This document shows positions 36,000 to 46,679 of a stretch of DNA of 64,000 nt, piece by piece. The translations under genes and the position numbers were made by a program. A model generated the notes under the pieces. The model was not told where the DNA came from and did not search any database. It saw only the letters and a list, made by a program, of their open reading frames with translations. Numbering within the stretch: position 1 is the first letter of the stretch; every line of letters starts with the position of its first letter. Source of the stretch: Paragonimus skrjabini miyazakii (Eukaryota; Platyhelminthes; Trematoda; Plagiorchiida; Troglotrematidae); assembly GCA_014338405.1 (NCBI GenBank), contig JTDE01001548.1, positions 62,001 through 126,000 on the forward strand, given 5' to 3'.

Positions 36000-37610
36000 G
36001 TATATTATTCACAGGCGACATTCAGGAACAAAAGGGCAAGCTCCGAACACCAGGAAGACGACGGATAAGAAGAGACTATCGGAATAGTGTGTACGCGCCA
36101 TGGGAGAAGTTCCACCAAGATGAATGACAACGTACTGCCACCCAATGTATGTAAATGCATGTTTGCCGTGCAAATGAGTGTACGTGTTTGTGGCCCAATT
36201 TTTAACATGACCTGAATAAGAGTTCTTACAATAAACGATTTTGCAGGCAAAGCGTCCTTTGCGGTCACAACATGGATGTTGCAGTGACTAACGATCGTGT
36301 GACTTCTCTAAGGATTCCAGCTGCCTGCTCTCTATACATGTTTCTATGTATGCTTGCTCCAGTGGGACTCAGTGCCATCTTCTTCAGTTGTGCAACAAAT
36401 TTCAAGAAAAAACACTTTCCTTTTTTTAACAATTCATCAATAATTCCAATAAACAACAGCGTTCTGCATGTGGATTTCCGAGTGTTGTCTAAAGTATTTG
36501 CAAGGTTTTATGTACTTCTTGCCTGACTTATTTTTGAGTGTAGCCGAGTGAAAGCGAGCCCAACTTGTGCTATTTAATTTCCTCTTCGAATTGCTACATT
36601 TGGTGCCAGACCAGGCTAGAACTAACTAATTATCATATTCTCAAAAGTCACTGGAGAGGTGTGGTTTGATTTCAAAACTTGTAGTGTTCGGTGTTTTTAG
36701 CGTCTGTTGTGACTACAGTTCGCTGGACGTCCGACACAGTCAGTAAACGAAGGACAGACGGATCCGCAATTGTCCATTGCTATATCCTTCTATCATGATA
36801 CTGCGGAACTGAACGCAAAACAGAAGACGAGCGAGGTGGAATCATCACATGATGTGTGGACAGTTGTGGAACACCGGAGCGGTGGTGGCTATACGAAAAA
36901 TGATTTTACTGTTTGTATGGAATAACTGAATTGCGATTTTATTGGTTTCTCTGGATCTAATACTAACTGACCGTTTATTGAGAGTATCCCGACTAGTAAA
37001 GTACTGAGAGGACTTCCAAAATTGATATTTGGTAAGGCCGTTGGATCAGATATATGCAAATCATTAAAGAGTTAAAGTTTTTAACTGTGATTTTCTAATT
37101 GACTAGACAGTTGTCTGATCAGTATGATACAATATTTACCTCAACATTGTCTACCACATGATAATTAACTCTGACTTGCCCCATCTAACTTATTCTCAGT
37201 GTATATGTTTGGAACGCCATAACCGCAAAGTACTGTTTTCTTCATTTATATCGAAGACGTTGTTTTGGGTACCTTTATCTAGCACCTCTAAATTGGCAAC
37301 GTTATAATACTGTTTATATATTTTCAGCTTGTCATCAAATGATCCCGTCTATGAATATCCCTAAATTGGACGACATTGTTTTCACGTGTTAGCCACAACG
37401 GTCAACGGCAACCCATCCAGAGGCAAGGAGGGTTATCCAACCATGGTACTTCTATTCCCAGACCGCATGCAAAATGTTTGCTGTTACTCATGAATCGCTT
37501 TTGGAAGTATGTAAGAAGTTTGGTGACACAACCTTTCGTGATAATAGTCATAATCAATGTTCAGCCCAATCGTAATCAGTATCCAGTCTGGTAGCACGAC
37601 CCACACAACA
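36000..37610. other. No gene recognised
   Basis: Frames on both strands near 36,265-36,526 overlap with no means of choosing between them and no known motif. No repeat family of this window was noticed. Confidence 0.35.
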
Positions 37611-37617
37611 CGACCAG

Positions 37618-37652
37618 ACACAACCCGAAGAGGGGAACTCTTCGGGTTGTGT
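37618..37652. repeat. Perfect 15-bp inverted repeat, 5-nt loop
   Basis: ACACAACCCGAAGAG, loop GGGAA, then the exact complement CTCTTCGGGTTGTGT. It would form a stable hairpin in RNA or DNA. It stands about 140 bases from a SINE copy and is not part of the SINE consensus. It is not followed by a T tract, so it is not a polymerase III terminator. Confidence 0.85.
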
Positions 37653-37754
37653 AAACCAAATACTTGATTTGACTTCAAAAGCCCACTGCTTTGACAGGCA
37701 GGGTTTGATGCCTCTGTTTGTGTATCAGTAACGGCTTCACATGAATGGAAGTAT

Positions 37755-38110
37755 AACTGATGAGTAATCAGGGATTTCGTTTATTTCAAATTGAACATCA
37801 CCCACAATTGATCACATTCAAATAGACTTTCCGAAATAGACTTTTCGGAAAGAAGCACTAGACTCGAGTTTTGCTCTCATTGGGGCTCGTCAGTAGTGCA
37901 TATCCTTGCCACGGCCAGGATTAGAATTCCGGCCACGCTTTCATGAAGTAATCGTGATGACCACTACGCCATTGATCTCACACTAGGCACGGCCGAATTA
38001 TCTCATTTGAACGCTCAACCACTTTCGTTTGTGAGTAATGATCAGTTTGCCTGATCGTCTCGATAGGAAACACAGTTACTGTCTGTCAACTCTAATCGAT
38101 AACCCCGCGA
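37755..38110 (-). mobile_element. Long copy of the main tRNA-derived SINE
   Basis: On the minus strand the element reads: CTGTCAGACAGTAACTG-like head region, A box TGGCGTAGTGG (complement of 37961-37971, a perfect match to the tRNA A-box pattern), CATGAAAGCGTGGCC, and B box GGAATTCTAATCC (complement near 37,918-37,931). The body follows (GCACTACTGACGAGCCCC, CTCGAGTCTAGTGCTTC) and then the tail ending near GTTCAATTTGAAATAAACG. A short internal duplication (GACTTTCCGAAATAGACTTTTC) is private to this copy. Transcription by RNA polymerase III and mobilisation by a partner LINE are inferred from structure. Confidence 0.8.
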
Positions 38111-38119
38111 TTAGAACTT

Positions 38120-40825
38120 CTTAGACAGGTCAAAATCTCCGATCTCGTTAAAACTTTTGGGCGATATCGCGGGGTGGTGGTGGTGGTGAGTTGTAATTCA
38201 ACATTTTATGGTCTGTTAAACCCACATGCATCAAATTTAGTCAACATCTTATGTCCATTTAGCTCATGTGGGAGAATTTGCTGAATAACAGAGTAGTCCA
38301 AGTTGTCAGGTTGTGAACTTCAAATTGTAGGTCACCGGATAACCGCTGGTTAAGACTTTGGGTACCGACTAAAAAGCTGTCTTGGGGATCCGAAAGGATC
38401 ATTGTGGGTTACAAGCGTTGACCATGTACTGAACCTATCTTCACGGGCTATAAATTGTTCAGAAAGAGCTAAGTTGCGATAAAAAACATGTGGCCTATAC
38501 AACCGTAATAAGGATGATTGGTCGCATTAGACTACTTACATTACTACTCAGTAGCCGGGCAGAAGCATGTACTTGGGTATCGTAGTAACCTAGGGAAAAT
38601 ACAAGAAGAAACATTGGTGTGTACTTTGGCATGAAATGGTATTTTCCATATATGAACTGGACATTAACAATCATGGCATCCATGGATCAGTGTAATATAT
38701 GCAAATGAATGTTTTTGTTCGTTGTGTTATTGGGGCGCACACCCCATGTGTGTTGATTTTCCAAATAAACAAACCGTGTGCCATTCCCGATCTAGATTCA
38801 CAACACTACATGGGATGATGGATACTGTGTGACACTTCAGGTGTAAATCACTGTGGCAAGATGAGAAATATTTTGAGAAATCAACTTTTTGCCTTATATC
38901 ACCAGTAGTATGTATAAAACAGCAACACATGTGACCAACGCAAAGCGACAAAATCAAGGCTGTGAACACCGGTTGGATTGTTCATATGAATAAAGAGGAA
39001 CTAATTATCACTCTCACAAAGGTGACATCATTTGTATCGGCACCCTACAGATGCGAAGAGTCAAATATCTTCATTGATCAATAGTGACCCCATAAGCACT
39101 GACAACGTTGGGTTTCAACCACACAGTAACACAGTAAGTAAATTAGCCCGTTCTACCAGGTGATCCCTATGCTGTTCCTAAGTTGTGGTTCGTAACGCAG
39201 ACCGTCTGTTTATATCTGAGGCGTTGTTGTCCTGGTTCTTGTTGTCTCACAGCTTTTAACAAGCATTTGTAAAAGAGCGTACCAATCTGCTGCTATAGGC
39301 TAATTTCCTGTCTTTCATTCGCCGTATATTTAGCTCTGATTGTAATAACTTGGAAAATAAAACAATTGACGGAATGGGCCAGCAAACTACGGCTGAATTC
39401 TTTAGGTAGAACCCACTGAACACTAGTCATTGGTTGAAAGAAAATCAAACATTTTTGCCTACTACATTTACGAAGGATACGTTGAAAAACACTTGATTCA
39501 CTGAAATCATCTGAGGTTACATTTTAGTAGCATTTTGTTCAATGTTCATGGCTATGAGGTTTTCACGTCAACTTACCAAACTTAGTACCTTAATGACTAA
39601 AATGATTGGTTGACTCGAACAACACACGTCCAGTGTGCACAACGTTTACATACAACCCCCGTTTTTTCATAATAGACGGGCAATTTGTTAGACCAGTTCT
39701 GACCTCAAAGTTTGAGAGTAAAAAACTTTTCTTAATATCAATCTTCAGTTTACTAAAAATATCGGTCATTTTTAACCTGACTGTAGACCACCGAAACAGA
39801 ATTATGAAGCGCTTCAAACATGAAAATGTCACATTCCACAATCAACCTACACGAGTAAGTCAGTGTCTGGTCCTAAACGTCAGTAATCAACCTATCAGAA
39901 TTTCAGTCCATTTGCACGTATATCAAGGAAAAAAGGGGTGAATACCTTTACCAAGCTACAGCCAGGCTAATGTAACAGTCTAATTAAAGAAACCAATGAC
40001 GTGTAAATGTTGTCTCCATATTTTAGGTCCCTGTTACACGAGATGCACGTGAACGGTGGCAGTCCATTTCTAGCGGAAATACTAACAGTTAGCCAATAGG
40101 TTTTGTTTGTATGTATATACACATGCACATCAATATACGGAATAATAATATTTAGTCGCTTCGATTTATATGCTGCGCCTACTGCTTGGCTAGATGCAAG
40201 CCTTGACATAAAAATAATTGCCCATACCAGACAACTTATATAAAACATCGGAATTTAGTGGGGCAGACGTTAGAATTTCTACAGATTACAGGCATATATG
40301 AAAACCAAAATCCATTACTGCTCATGGGTAACATACATTACTAGTTTCGAAAAAGACTTCAACTGGCATACACACCTAAAGTTTGGAAACCAGAAAATAT
40401 GTAAAATATACTTTGTGATGGCTAGTAAACGATCTTTCACTCATTCCGAATGCGTTCCCTAGACTCGATAGATCGACTTAAACGAATTCGCCTGGTTGAT
40501 CAGATAGTTTGAATCGACCAACACCGCAGCGACCGCCGATTAACAGGCCCTTATCGATCCTCGAGCTAGCCACACCCGATGATGCTTCCGCATGCGTTCA
40601 CAAAATCACCTTGTTGTGCGGCCTGTGTAGCTTGTTCCACAGGAACAAACGAAACGGTAAGCACAAAAAGATGCAGTATGTACAAGCAATGTATGTTTTA
40701 GCTGGGGACATAAAAATGGTGTGGAGGTAAATCGAACATAATTGAGCCGAAGAAATAAGTTTTAACTGCTACGTTAGGTCTCCTGGTTATAGTTTTAGCA
40801 TTGTTATCGCCTTTGGATGACAACG
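38120..40825. other. No gene recognised
   Basis: Includes a short GGT repeat (38172-38188) and a 111-codon plus frame (39606-39941) without known motif. A short tail-like piece of the SINE family (AAAACCAAAATCCATTACTG) occurs near 40,300. Confidence 0.4.
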
Positions 40826-40829
40826 TAAT

Positions 40830-41447
40830 ATAGACAGGTTTTCTGGTATATCTAACTTTGTGCCATTTATCAGGTGTTTACAAAGAAACTGTTTTGAGTA
40901 GTCATTTTTTCAAGAAGTGTGTTAACTATAATCTATTTTTCTTCCTTAAAATAGTGTCATCCGAGCACATTTTCCTGGCTCTATCTAGTAGACACCGGAC
41001 TAGGTTATTCTTTTGTTTCAAAGGTGCAAAGCTATTAAAATTGGTATACTGTCTTAATCAAGTTGCTTTATGATATACTTTACGTTGTACTGTGTCATCC
41101 TCACAACGTGACAAGAACATTGTTAAAGTCGTTATATCTGCGGATGATTCGGGTTTCAGGATAACGCAGATATTTTTGTGGGTGCAGCTGTAGTGTCCCA
41201 GTGTTTCACTGAGGCTTTTCGATTCGTTTATCGTGGAAATAATATAGTTTACATAACGTTTATAAAGAACCATAAAACTTTATATGGTCTGCTAATGAAC
41301 TAGCCTCAACATTTGCCATAAAAATATCAGCCAATAAACAGCCAAACGGTGATCCCATTGCTACTCCATCATTTTGGCGACATAACTTGCTGGAAAATCT
41401 AAACTCAACATTGTAGGTGCTTCGATGACCATGAGATTCAGCTTCGG
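40830..41447 (-). pseudogene. Penelope-like reverse transcriptase relic
   Basis: Minus strand from 41447 downward: VEFRFSSKLCRQNDGVAMG then GSPFGCLLADIFMANVE, matching the conserved DGVAMGSPLGPLLADIFM block of Penelope-like reverse transcriptases. It continues with DITTLTMFL, RKVYHKAT and YTNFNSFAPLKQKNNLVRCL, then a DRARKMCSDD-type stretch. The order is right but several frameshifts and stops intervene. The 5' part is missing: the relic is cut off by the inverted end of the non-LTR element at 41449, so one inserted into, or was joined to, the other. Confidence 0.7.
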
Positions 41448-41448
41448 T

Positions 41449-42362
41449 CTAACCAGAAACCCTGAGAGAGAAGCACTTGGATCGACAGTTTTCTAGAGGT
41501 GAACCCAGATGGATAACCTTGCTAGAATCGTAAACTCGCGTCTCCGGCACACGGTACACTTCAATACCCAGACTTGAGAGAGTACTTGCCAGAGCAGCTT
41601 GCTGACCGCCTTGCCAGAGAGTGCAGATATTGAAGACGCCAATGTTTATCAGTTGTCTTGGCCTCAGAAAACAATTATCGTTCAAAGGCACATGGAAAGC
41701 AGAAAACATAGGGAGTAAAACTGTAGGAGGAAGTTGTGTTAGATCAATAATGTCACTGTCGAGAGAACGATAACTTCTGATACTTCCCGGTCGTTTATGC
41801 CGCGGAAGAGGGTTGACTTGAGGGATCTCACCCCGAGTCTCTGACTCAAAAGTCTGACCTGCGAGACGACAGGATACAGAGTTTTCTTGGGGGACCCTAC
41901 CCAACGCTAATGACTCAAGAGTCTGACAAACTTGGCAGTGAGGGGCTTGCCTAGCCCGAGAGTGCAGTGAATAATACATTGATGTTTCATTCTGGGCACT
42001 GATGTGCGCAGTGGATGTACTCGAAGCGAAATCGGGCTTTTGCAAGATATCGGGTGATTTTCGACCGTATTGGATAATAAGCCGGCAGTCACGGTCAACC
42101 GTTGGGCGATCGGAGTGCTCTTTGTTTGAGAGTACCTTTTCTACCCCCCCTCTTCCTGATACGGAACTATAAAATAATTCTGCTGTATGCCCATAGGATC
42201 TTGCCTCGCTACTTAAGCACTCCTACGCGGTCGGTAGTGCGACATACAATCCTATGAGTGTAACTGCTTTTCGTCTGACTGTTCCCTTTTGGCCTGTCTG
42301 ACAAGGTTGCACCTGGAAGGACCGGAGTCCTAGTCAGCATAGCCCATCGGATCCAAACAGTA
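41449..42362 (-). mobile_element. Inverted 5' end of a non-LTR retrotransposon (5' UTR and start of AP-endonuclease)
   Basis: The minus strand carries an open frame of 198 codons (42045-41449) ending INIGVFNICTLWQGGQQAAL, SSLGIEVYRVPETRVYDSSK and FSLRVSG, the beginning of an AP-type endonuclease (the FNxxTL and PETR segments correspond to N and E positions of the catalytic core). From 42046 to about 42362 is untranslated sequence that matches 57170-57438. The protein stops where the plus-strand body at 42380 starts, minus some 20-25 codons. The two halves are therefore one element with its 5' part flipped. Confidence 0.7.
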
Positions 42363-45300
42363 CACATGCCCGACCACCTTGTCAAGGTAACAACATAGGT
42401 CGGGATTGGATCTCAGTGAACAGCCGCGTATGCGCTGTCAGACTCAATACGTCGGTTAAAGTCTGTCAACGCAAATCAGAAAGGCGTTGTGTATTCATTA
42501 TATCGGCGTATACTCCGACGGACAGCTGTTCGGATGCTACCAAAGATGCCTTCTATGACGCCCTCATTGACCTTCTGAGGCAAACTAAACAAACAGACAT
42601 CATCATACTAGCGGGTAATTTTAATGCTCAGCTTGGTCGTCTTTCTCCGGACTAGAAGCGGCTGGGAGATATGTTTGGTGTTCGGGCACAACTCACCGAC
42701 AATGGCGAAGGATTGTTTCAACTGTGCGCATCCCACGATCTGTATGTTTCGATCACTGCTTTCCAACACAGGAAGAAGCACATGAAGACTTCCGTGTGCT
42801 TCTCAGCCGTGGACAAGGTTGGATCATATAGCAGTGAGTAATAGGTGGCGCTACTCTGTTAAGGTCTGTCGTGCCTTTTGGAGTAGCCACTTAGACTCGG
42901 ACCATGCTGTTGTGCGTGCCCGTTATGTTTTGTCATTTGCCCAGAGGATACGCTCGTAAATGCAAGGCGCTTAACTGACATTCGAGCTATGCGGATGTCA
43001 AAAAGGCTTACCAAAAGGCGTTGATGAAGTTGTCCAGTTCGAGTCAGACGAAGGATCCTGACGAACACTGGAAACAAATCGCCGAAGCTATGAAAGCATG
43101 CTGTGAACAGGCATGTTCCGAAGGAGGTGTTCAGTTTCGACAGAACTGGATTTCCGTCACGTCGATAAACCTCATGAACGAGCGTCGCTCGATCCCACCT
43201 GGTTCTGAATATAATGACGACCGTCGAGAACTTAAACGCAAACTGACTAAAAGCTTGAACAAAGACCGTGAGCACTACTTGGTCGAACAATCGAAAGAGA
43301 TGGAGAGAGCCTATTTATCTGGGAATAGCAGAAGGCTTTTTTCCCTGATCCGTGGTTGTGCTGATCGTCCAGTCGGTGTAATCGCGACCATATGTGAAAA
43401 AGCTGGTTCACTTATTACCAGTCAATCGCGCCAACTTGACAGGTTGGCTAGACATTTTGAAGAGCAGTTCAGCTGGCCTGAACCTGATTATGTGGACAAC
43501 GGGACCCGAATGGTCAGTTATTGCGTTCCAGATGTCCCTCCGTCGGAAGCAGAAGTGGCTCTGGAGCTCAAGTTATTGAGGCATAATAAGGCTCCTTGAC
43601 CAGATCTCCTCTCTCCTACTCTTTGCAAGGATGGTGGCGAGAGGTTGATATCAAAACTAACACAACTTCTCTAGACGATCTGGGAGACTGAAGAGGTACC
43701 TCGTGATTGGTGCCTACCAACAGTCATTCCCATTTTCAAAAAGGGGGCCCGAACTCTATGTGACAACCACAGAGGCATCAGTTTGGTGTCTATTGCGTCC
43801 AAGTTACTCACTGGCCTCATTTTACGTCGGCTCACTAAGCCCAAAGAAAGTCGGATATACGAAGAAAGGACAGGATCCCGATCCGGTCGAGGGCCCGTTG
43901 ATCACATTTTTACCTTGCGACGGATCTTGGAACATCGGCACTCTTACAGACAGCCGATAGTCGTGATCTTTCTGGACTTGAAGGCTGCATTCGATTCAGT
44001 TGCTCGTAACGTTCTCTGGAGCTGTCTTCTCTGCAAGGGAGTACCAGAGAAATACGTGAATCTATTGAGATCACTGTATGCCCACTCTGCATGCAGGGTA
44101 AGAATTTATGGACAACTGTCTCGTGCGTTCACCACTTCTAGTGGTGTTCGTCAGGGGTGTCCGATTTCCCCCTTCCTGTTCAATTTTGTCATCGACGACA
44201 TTCTGGAGGGTGCGTTTCGGTGATCCAGTGGGCTTGGTGTTGAGCTTCTTCCTGGCACTAGATTGACCGATCTGGAGTATGCGGACGATATTGTCTTACT
44301 TAGACCCTCTGCCGAAGACATGCAGACCATGCTGAACAAGGTGAGTGACCGGGTTGGTTTCTATGGAATGCGCTTCGCACCTTCAAAGTGCAAAGTGCTG
44401 CTTCAAGACTGGGGCATTTCCACTTCTACTTTCCATATTACGGATAACCCGCTTGAGACTGTAAACAGTTTCACATACTTGGGTAGCACTATCTCGTCAG
44501 GTTGTAGTATTGCTGATGAGATATCAGCGAGGATAGCAAAGGCACGAGTTGCTTTTGCCAAACTGCGTTCTCTCTGGCGTCCGGAAGATGTTAGATTGTC
44601 GATGAAAGGATAGGTTTACAATGCCTGTGTGTGTTCCATTTTGCTGCATGGTTCGGAAACGTGGCCTGTTCGCAAGGAAGATGTCAACGGGCTTGTTGTG
44701 TTTGATCATCGTTGTCTCCGCCAATTAGCACACTTAAATTGACTGATCGTGTGAGCAACGTAGTAGTTCGTCGGCGCGTATTTCGGAACGCTCGGGATGC
44801 GCGATCAGTTGGTCAACTACGCACGGTGCATAGCTTGCAATGGTTAGGTCACGTACTTCGTATGCCAGCTGAGCGTTTACCGAACCAGGCATTATATACT
44901 GAGACCACCAACAGTTGGGTAAAATCGCGTAGTGATCAAGGAACAACGTAGTCATGAAATATGAAGACCCTGACTGCTCCATTGAGCAGAGTGGGTAGGT
45001 GTNNNNNNNNNNNNNNNNNNNNNNNNNNNNNNNNNNNNNNNNNNNNNNNNNNNNNNNNNNNNNNNNNNNNNNNNNNNNNNNNNNNNNNNNNNNNNNNNNN
45101 NNTGAGCAAAGTGGGTAGGTGTCGCCTGACTGAATGGAGTTCTCGTGATCACTCAAACCGCTGGTTAGAGAAGCTATCCGAGATGGCGACGTGTCGCAGT
45201 CAATGGCGTACCTGTATCCATACCATTTCTAGTTCTTCCTCTTAGTCTTCTTTTAATAATTTTCAACCTTCTTAGTAACGTTTTCTTCCAGGATATTCTA

Positions 45301-45460
45301 CGTCACTGTTGATGTGAACGGCGGCCCGAGCCACAGTACCTTTTGGTCAGGCTCATGGCTGCTATCATGATGATGAGGTGCTTCGATACAATAGCTGTTT
45401 TAGTTCATCTGCTAGTATATCCAAGTTTATGTCACTGCTGTCAGTACACCGGCCGAGAAA
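42363..45460 (+). mobile_element. Non-LTR retrotransposon body: endonuclease, reverse transcriptase, 3' UTR (decayed)
   Basis: It begins inside the endonuclease (DWISVNSRVCAVRL, then AGNFNAQLG, a GDFNA-type motif, then SHLDSDHAVV-like sequence out of frame). A linker (43021-43599) leads to the reverse transcriptase: IPIFKKGARTLCDNHRGIS, FLDLKAAFDSV, SSGVRQGCPISPFLFNFVID and the catalytic LEYADDIVLL near 44,272-44,301. The tail is LQWLGHVLRMPAERLP and CRSQWRTCIHTIS to about 45,242, followed by a 3' UTR with GATGATGA near 45,375. Stops lie at about 42,653, 43,597, 43,672, 44,221 and 44,613, with at least two frameshifts, so the copy is inactive. It looks like an RTE/CR1-type endonuclease/reverse-transcriptase element; the clade is not certain. 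Confidence 0.8.
45003..45102. other. Assembly gap of 100 N, probably spurious
   Basis: The 20 bases before (44983-45002) and after (45103-45122) the gap differ at a single position. Removing the 100 N and one copy of the 20-mer (120 nt, divisible by 3) leaves the retrotransposon frame unbroken (SRVGRC joined to RLTEWS). The two contig ends most likely overlap and no sequence is missing. Confidence 0.85.
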
Positions 45461-45464
45461 CATG

Positions 45465-45535
45465 ATTGTTTCAAGCTGAACATAACTCACAATTGACCGC
45501 AGCTATCGAACTTTCATAGACTTTCCAGCCGGCCT

Positions 45536-45538
<3 letters not shown>
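45465..45538 (-). mobile_element. Fragment of the main tRNA-derived SINE
   Basis: It contains AGCTGAACATAACTCACAAT, GACCGCAGCTATCG and GACTTTCCAGCCGGCCTC, the distal end of the family. It is cut off by the TA microsatellite. It abuts the 3' end of the non-LTR element at 42-45 kb. Confidence 0.7.

Positions 45539-45578
<40 letters not shown>
45539..45578. repeat. TA-dinucleotide microsatellite
   Basis: Forty bases of pure TA repeat, which interrupts the SINE fragment to its left. Confidence 0.97.
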
Positions 45579-45579
<1 letters not shown>

Positions 45580-45580
<1 letters not shown>

Positions 45581-46555
45581 ATTGTGGATGAAAACCTATT
45601 CCTGTATGCAGCTCTTTTACTGAAACCCATATTCATGAATGACATACGGTGGCAGAAATTAAAAAGGGGAGGGGAGAATTCCATTTCCTACAGAACTGAT
45701 AGCAATGACGTACCACTATCACCGCAATACTTTTCCATTTTCGAGTACAGTTATGTGAGCCATCGGTTATCATCAGTCTGATCACGGTTCGTATCAACCG
45801 TGGAATAGCTCCAAATCGAGATTGTCTTAGAGCTGTCAAAAAATGACTTTGTTCTCGTTACCTGCTGCGTGTCTCAATCGTCTCTTCTTCTTTTACGTTT
45901 CTCTTACCAATTCTCGGGTTTCTGGTTACGAGACTGTGCGATATTCCTTTATATATATCGTAATACTTGAAGGTGAGACATTCCAATGTCGCGAATTGCT
46001 CACTCAAAAAAGACCAGTTCTCTTTGTCAATCCGCCTCTGCAGGCGTCCCGTGAAATATTGACCACTGGTTTAGCGTATTTAACCGTTCCCGTGTTTGTT
46101 ATAGTACCGTGTCATGGACACCAATGATTTGATGCCAGCCTGTGAAGGTCACAGAACATGCATGTGGACGACCAGTTGTGATCCACCACATAAGTGCAGC
46201 CCTTGACACAATGTTCATGTCCAGTGTCACCGACTAGAGATACGTGACGGCGGCAGGGTGTGACCAGAAATAGTCAAGTAGGTCATTCACATATGGAGGG
46301 ATCGGCAATCGGGTAGTTGATGGTTAGACTCAGATAACCCCTCAACATGCAATGAAAGGATACAGTTGCAAATAGTAAATTCACAATTACTTGATCGATG
46401 AGACGTTAAATTCCGGAAAAGCGATCGGAACTATCAGCTCCGCATTGTACTGATTGCATTAAAGAGCATGTTTTATGATATACGAATCACTGTGTTTGAA
46501 AAATTGAAAATACTTAGATTCTTTCATCCATTTAATCAAAACAAAGAGAAGACAT
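45580..46555. other. No gene recognised
   Basis: Short frames only, none with a motif. It lies between the non-LTR element and the 3' end of the Penelope-like element. Confidence 0.4.
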
Positions 46556-46559
46556 ATCC

Positions 46560-46600
46560 CGAGAAGTTAACATTTCGATTAACTCTCATCAGCCGTCAAC
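46560..46600 (-). ncRNA. Hammerhead-like core next to the Penelope-like element
   Basis: On the minus strand CTGATGA (46586-46592) is followed by GAGTTAATC and GAAA (46573-46576), then TGTTAAC. The two single-stranded boxes of a hammerhead are present at suitable distance. Stem II can form only two pairs, and I cannot draw a good stem III with a cleavage site, so activity is doubtful. Its place, about 100 bases 3' of the Penelope-like reading frame, is where published Penelope elements carry hammerhead motifs. A related copy is at 23395-23500. Confidence 0.5.
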
Positions 46601-46679
46601 ATAAAACCAGCAAATTTTGTACAAACTGCACATAGCAACAACAACTGAACAAACCGATCACAGTTTTGACCTTACCGAC

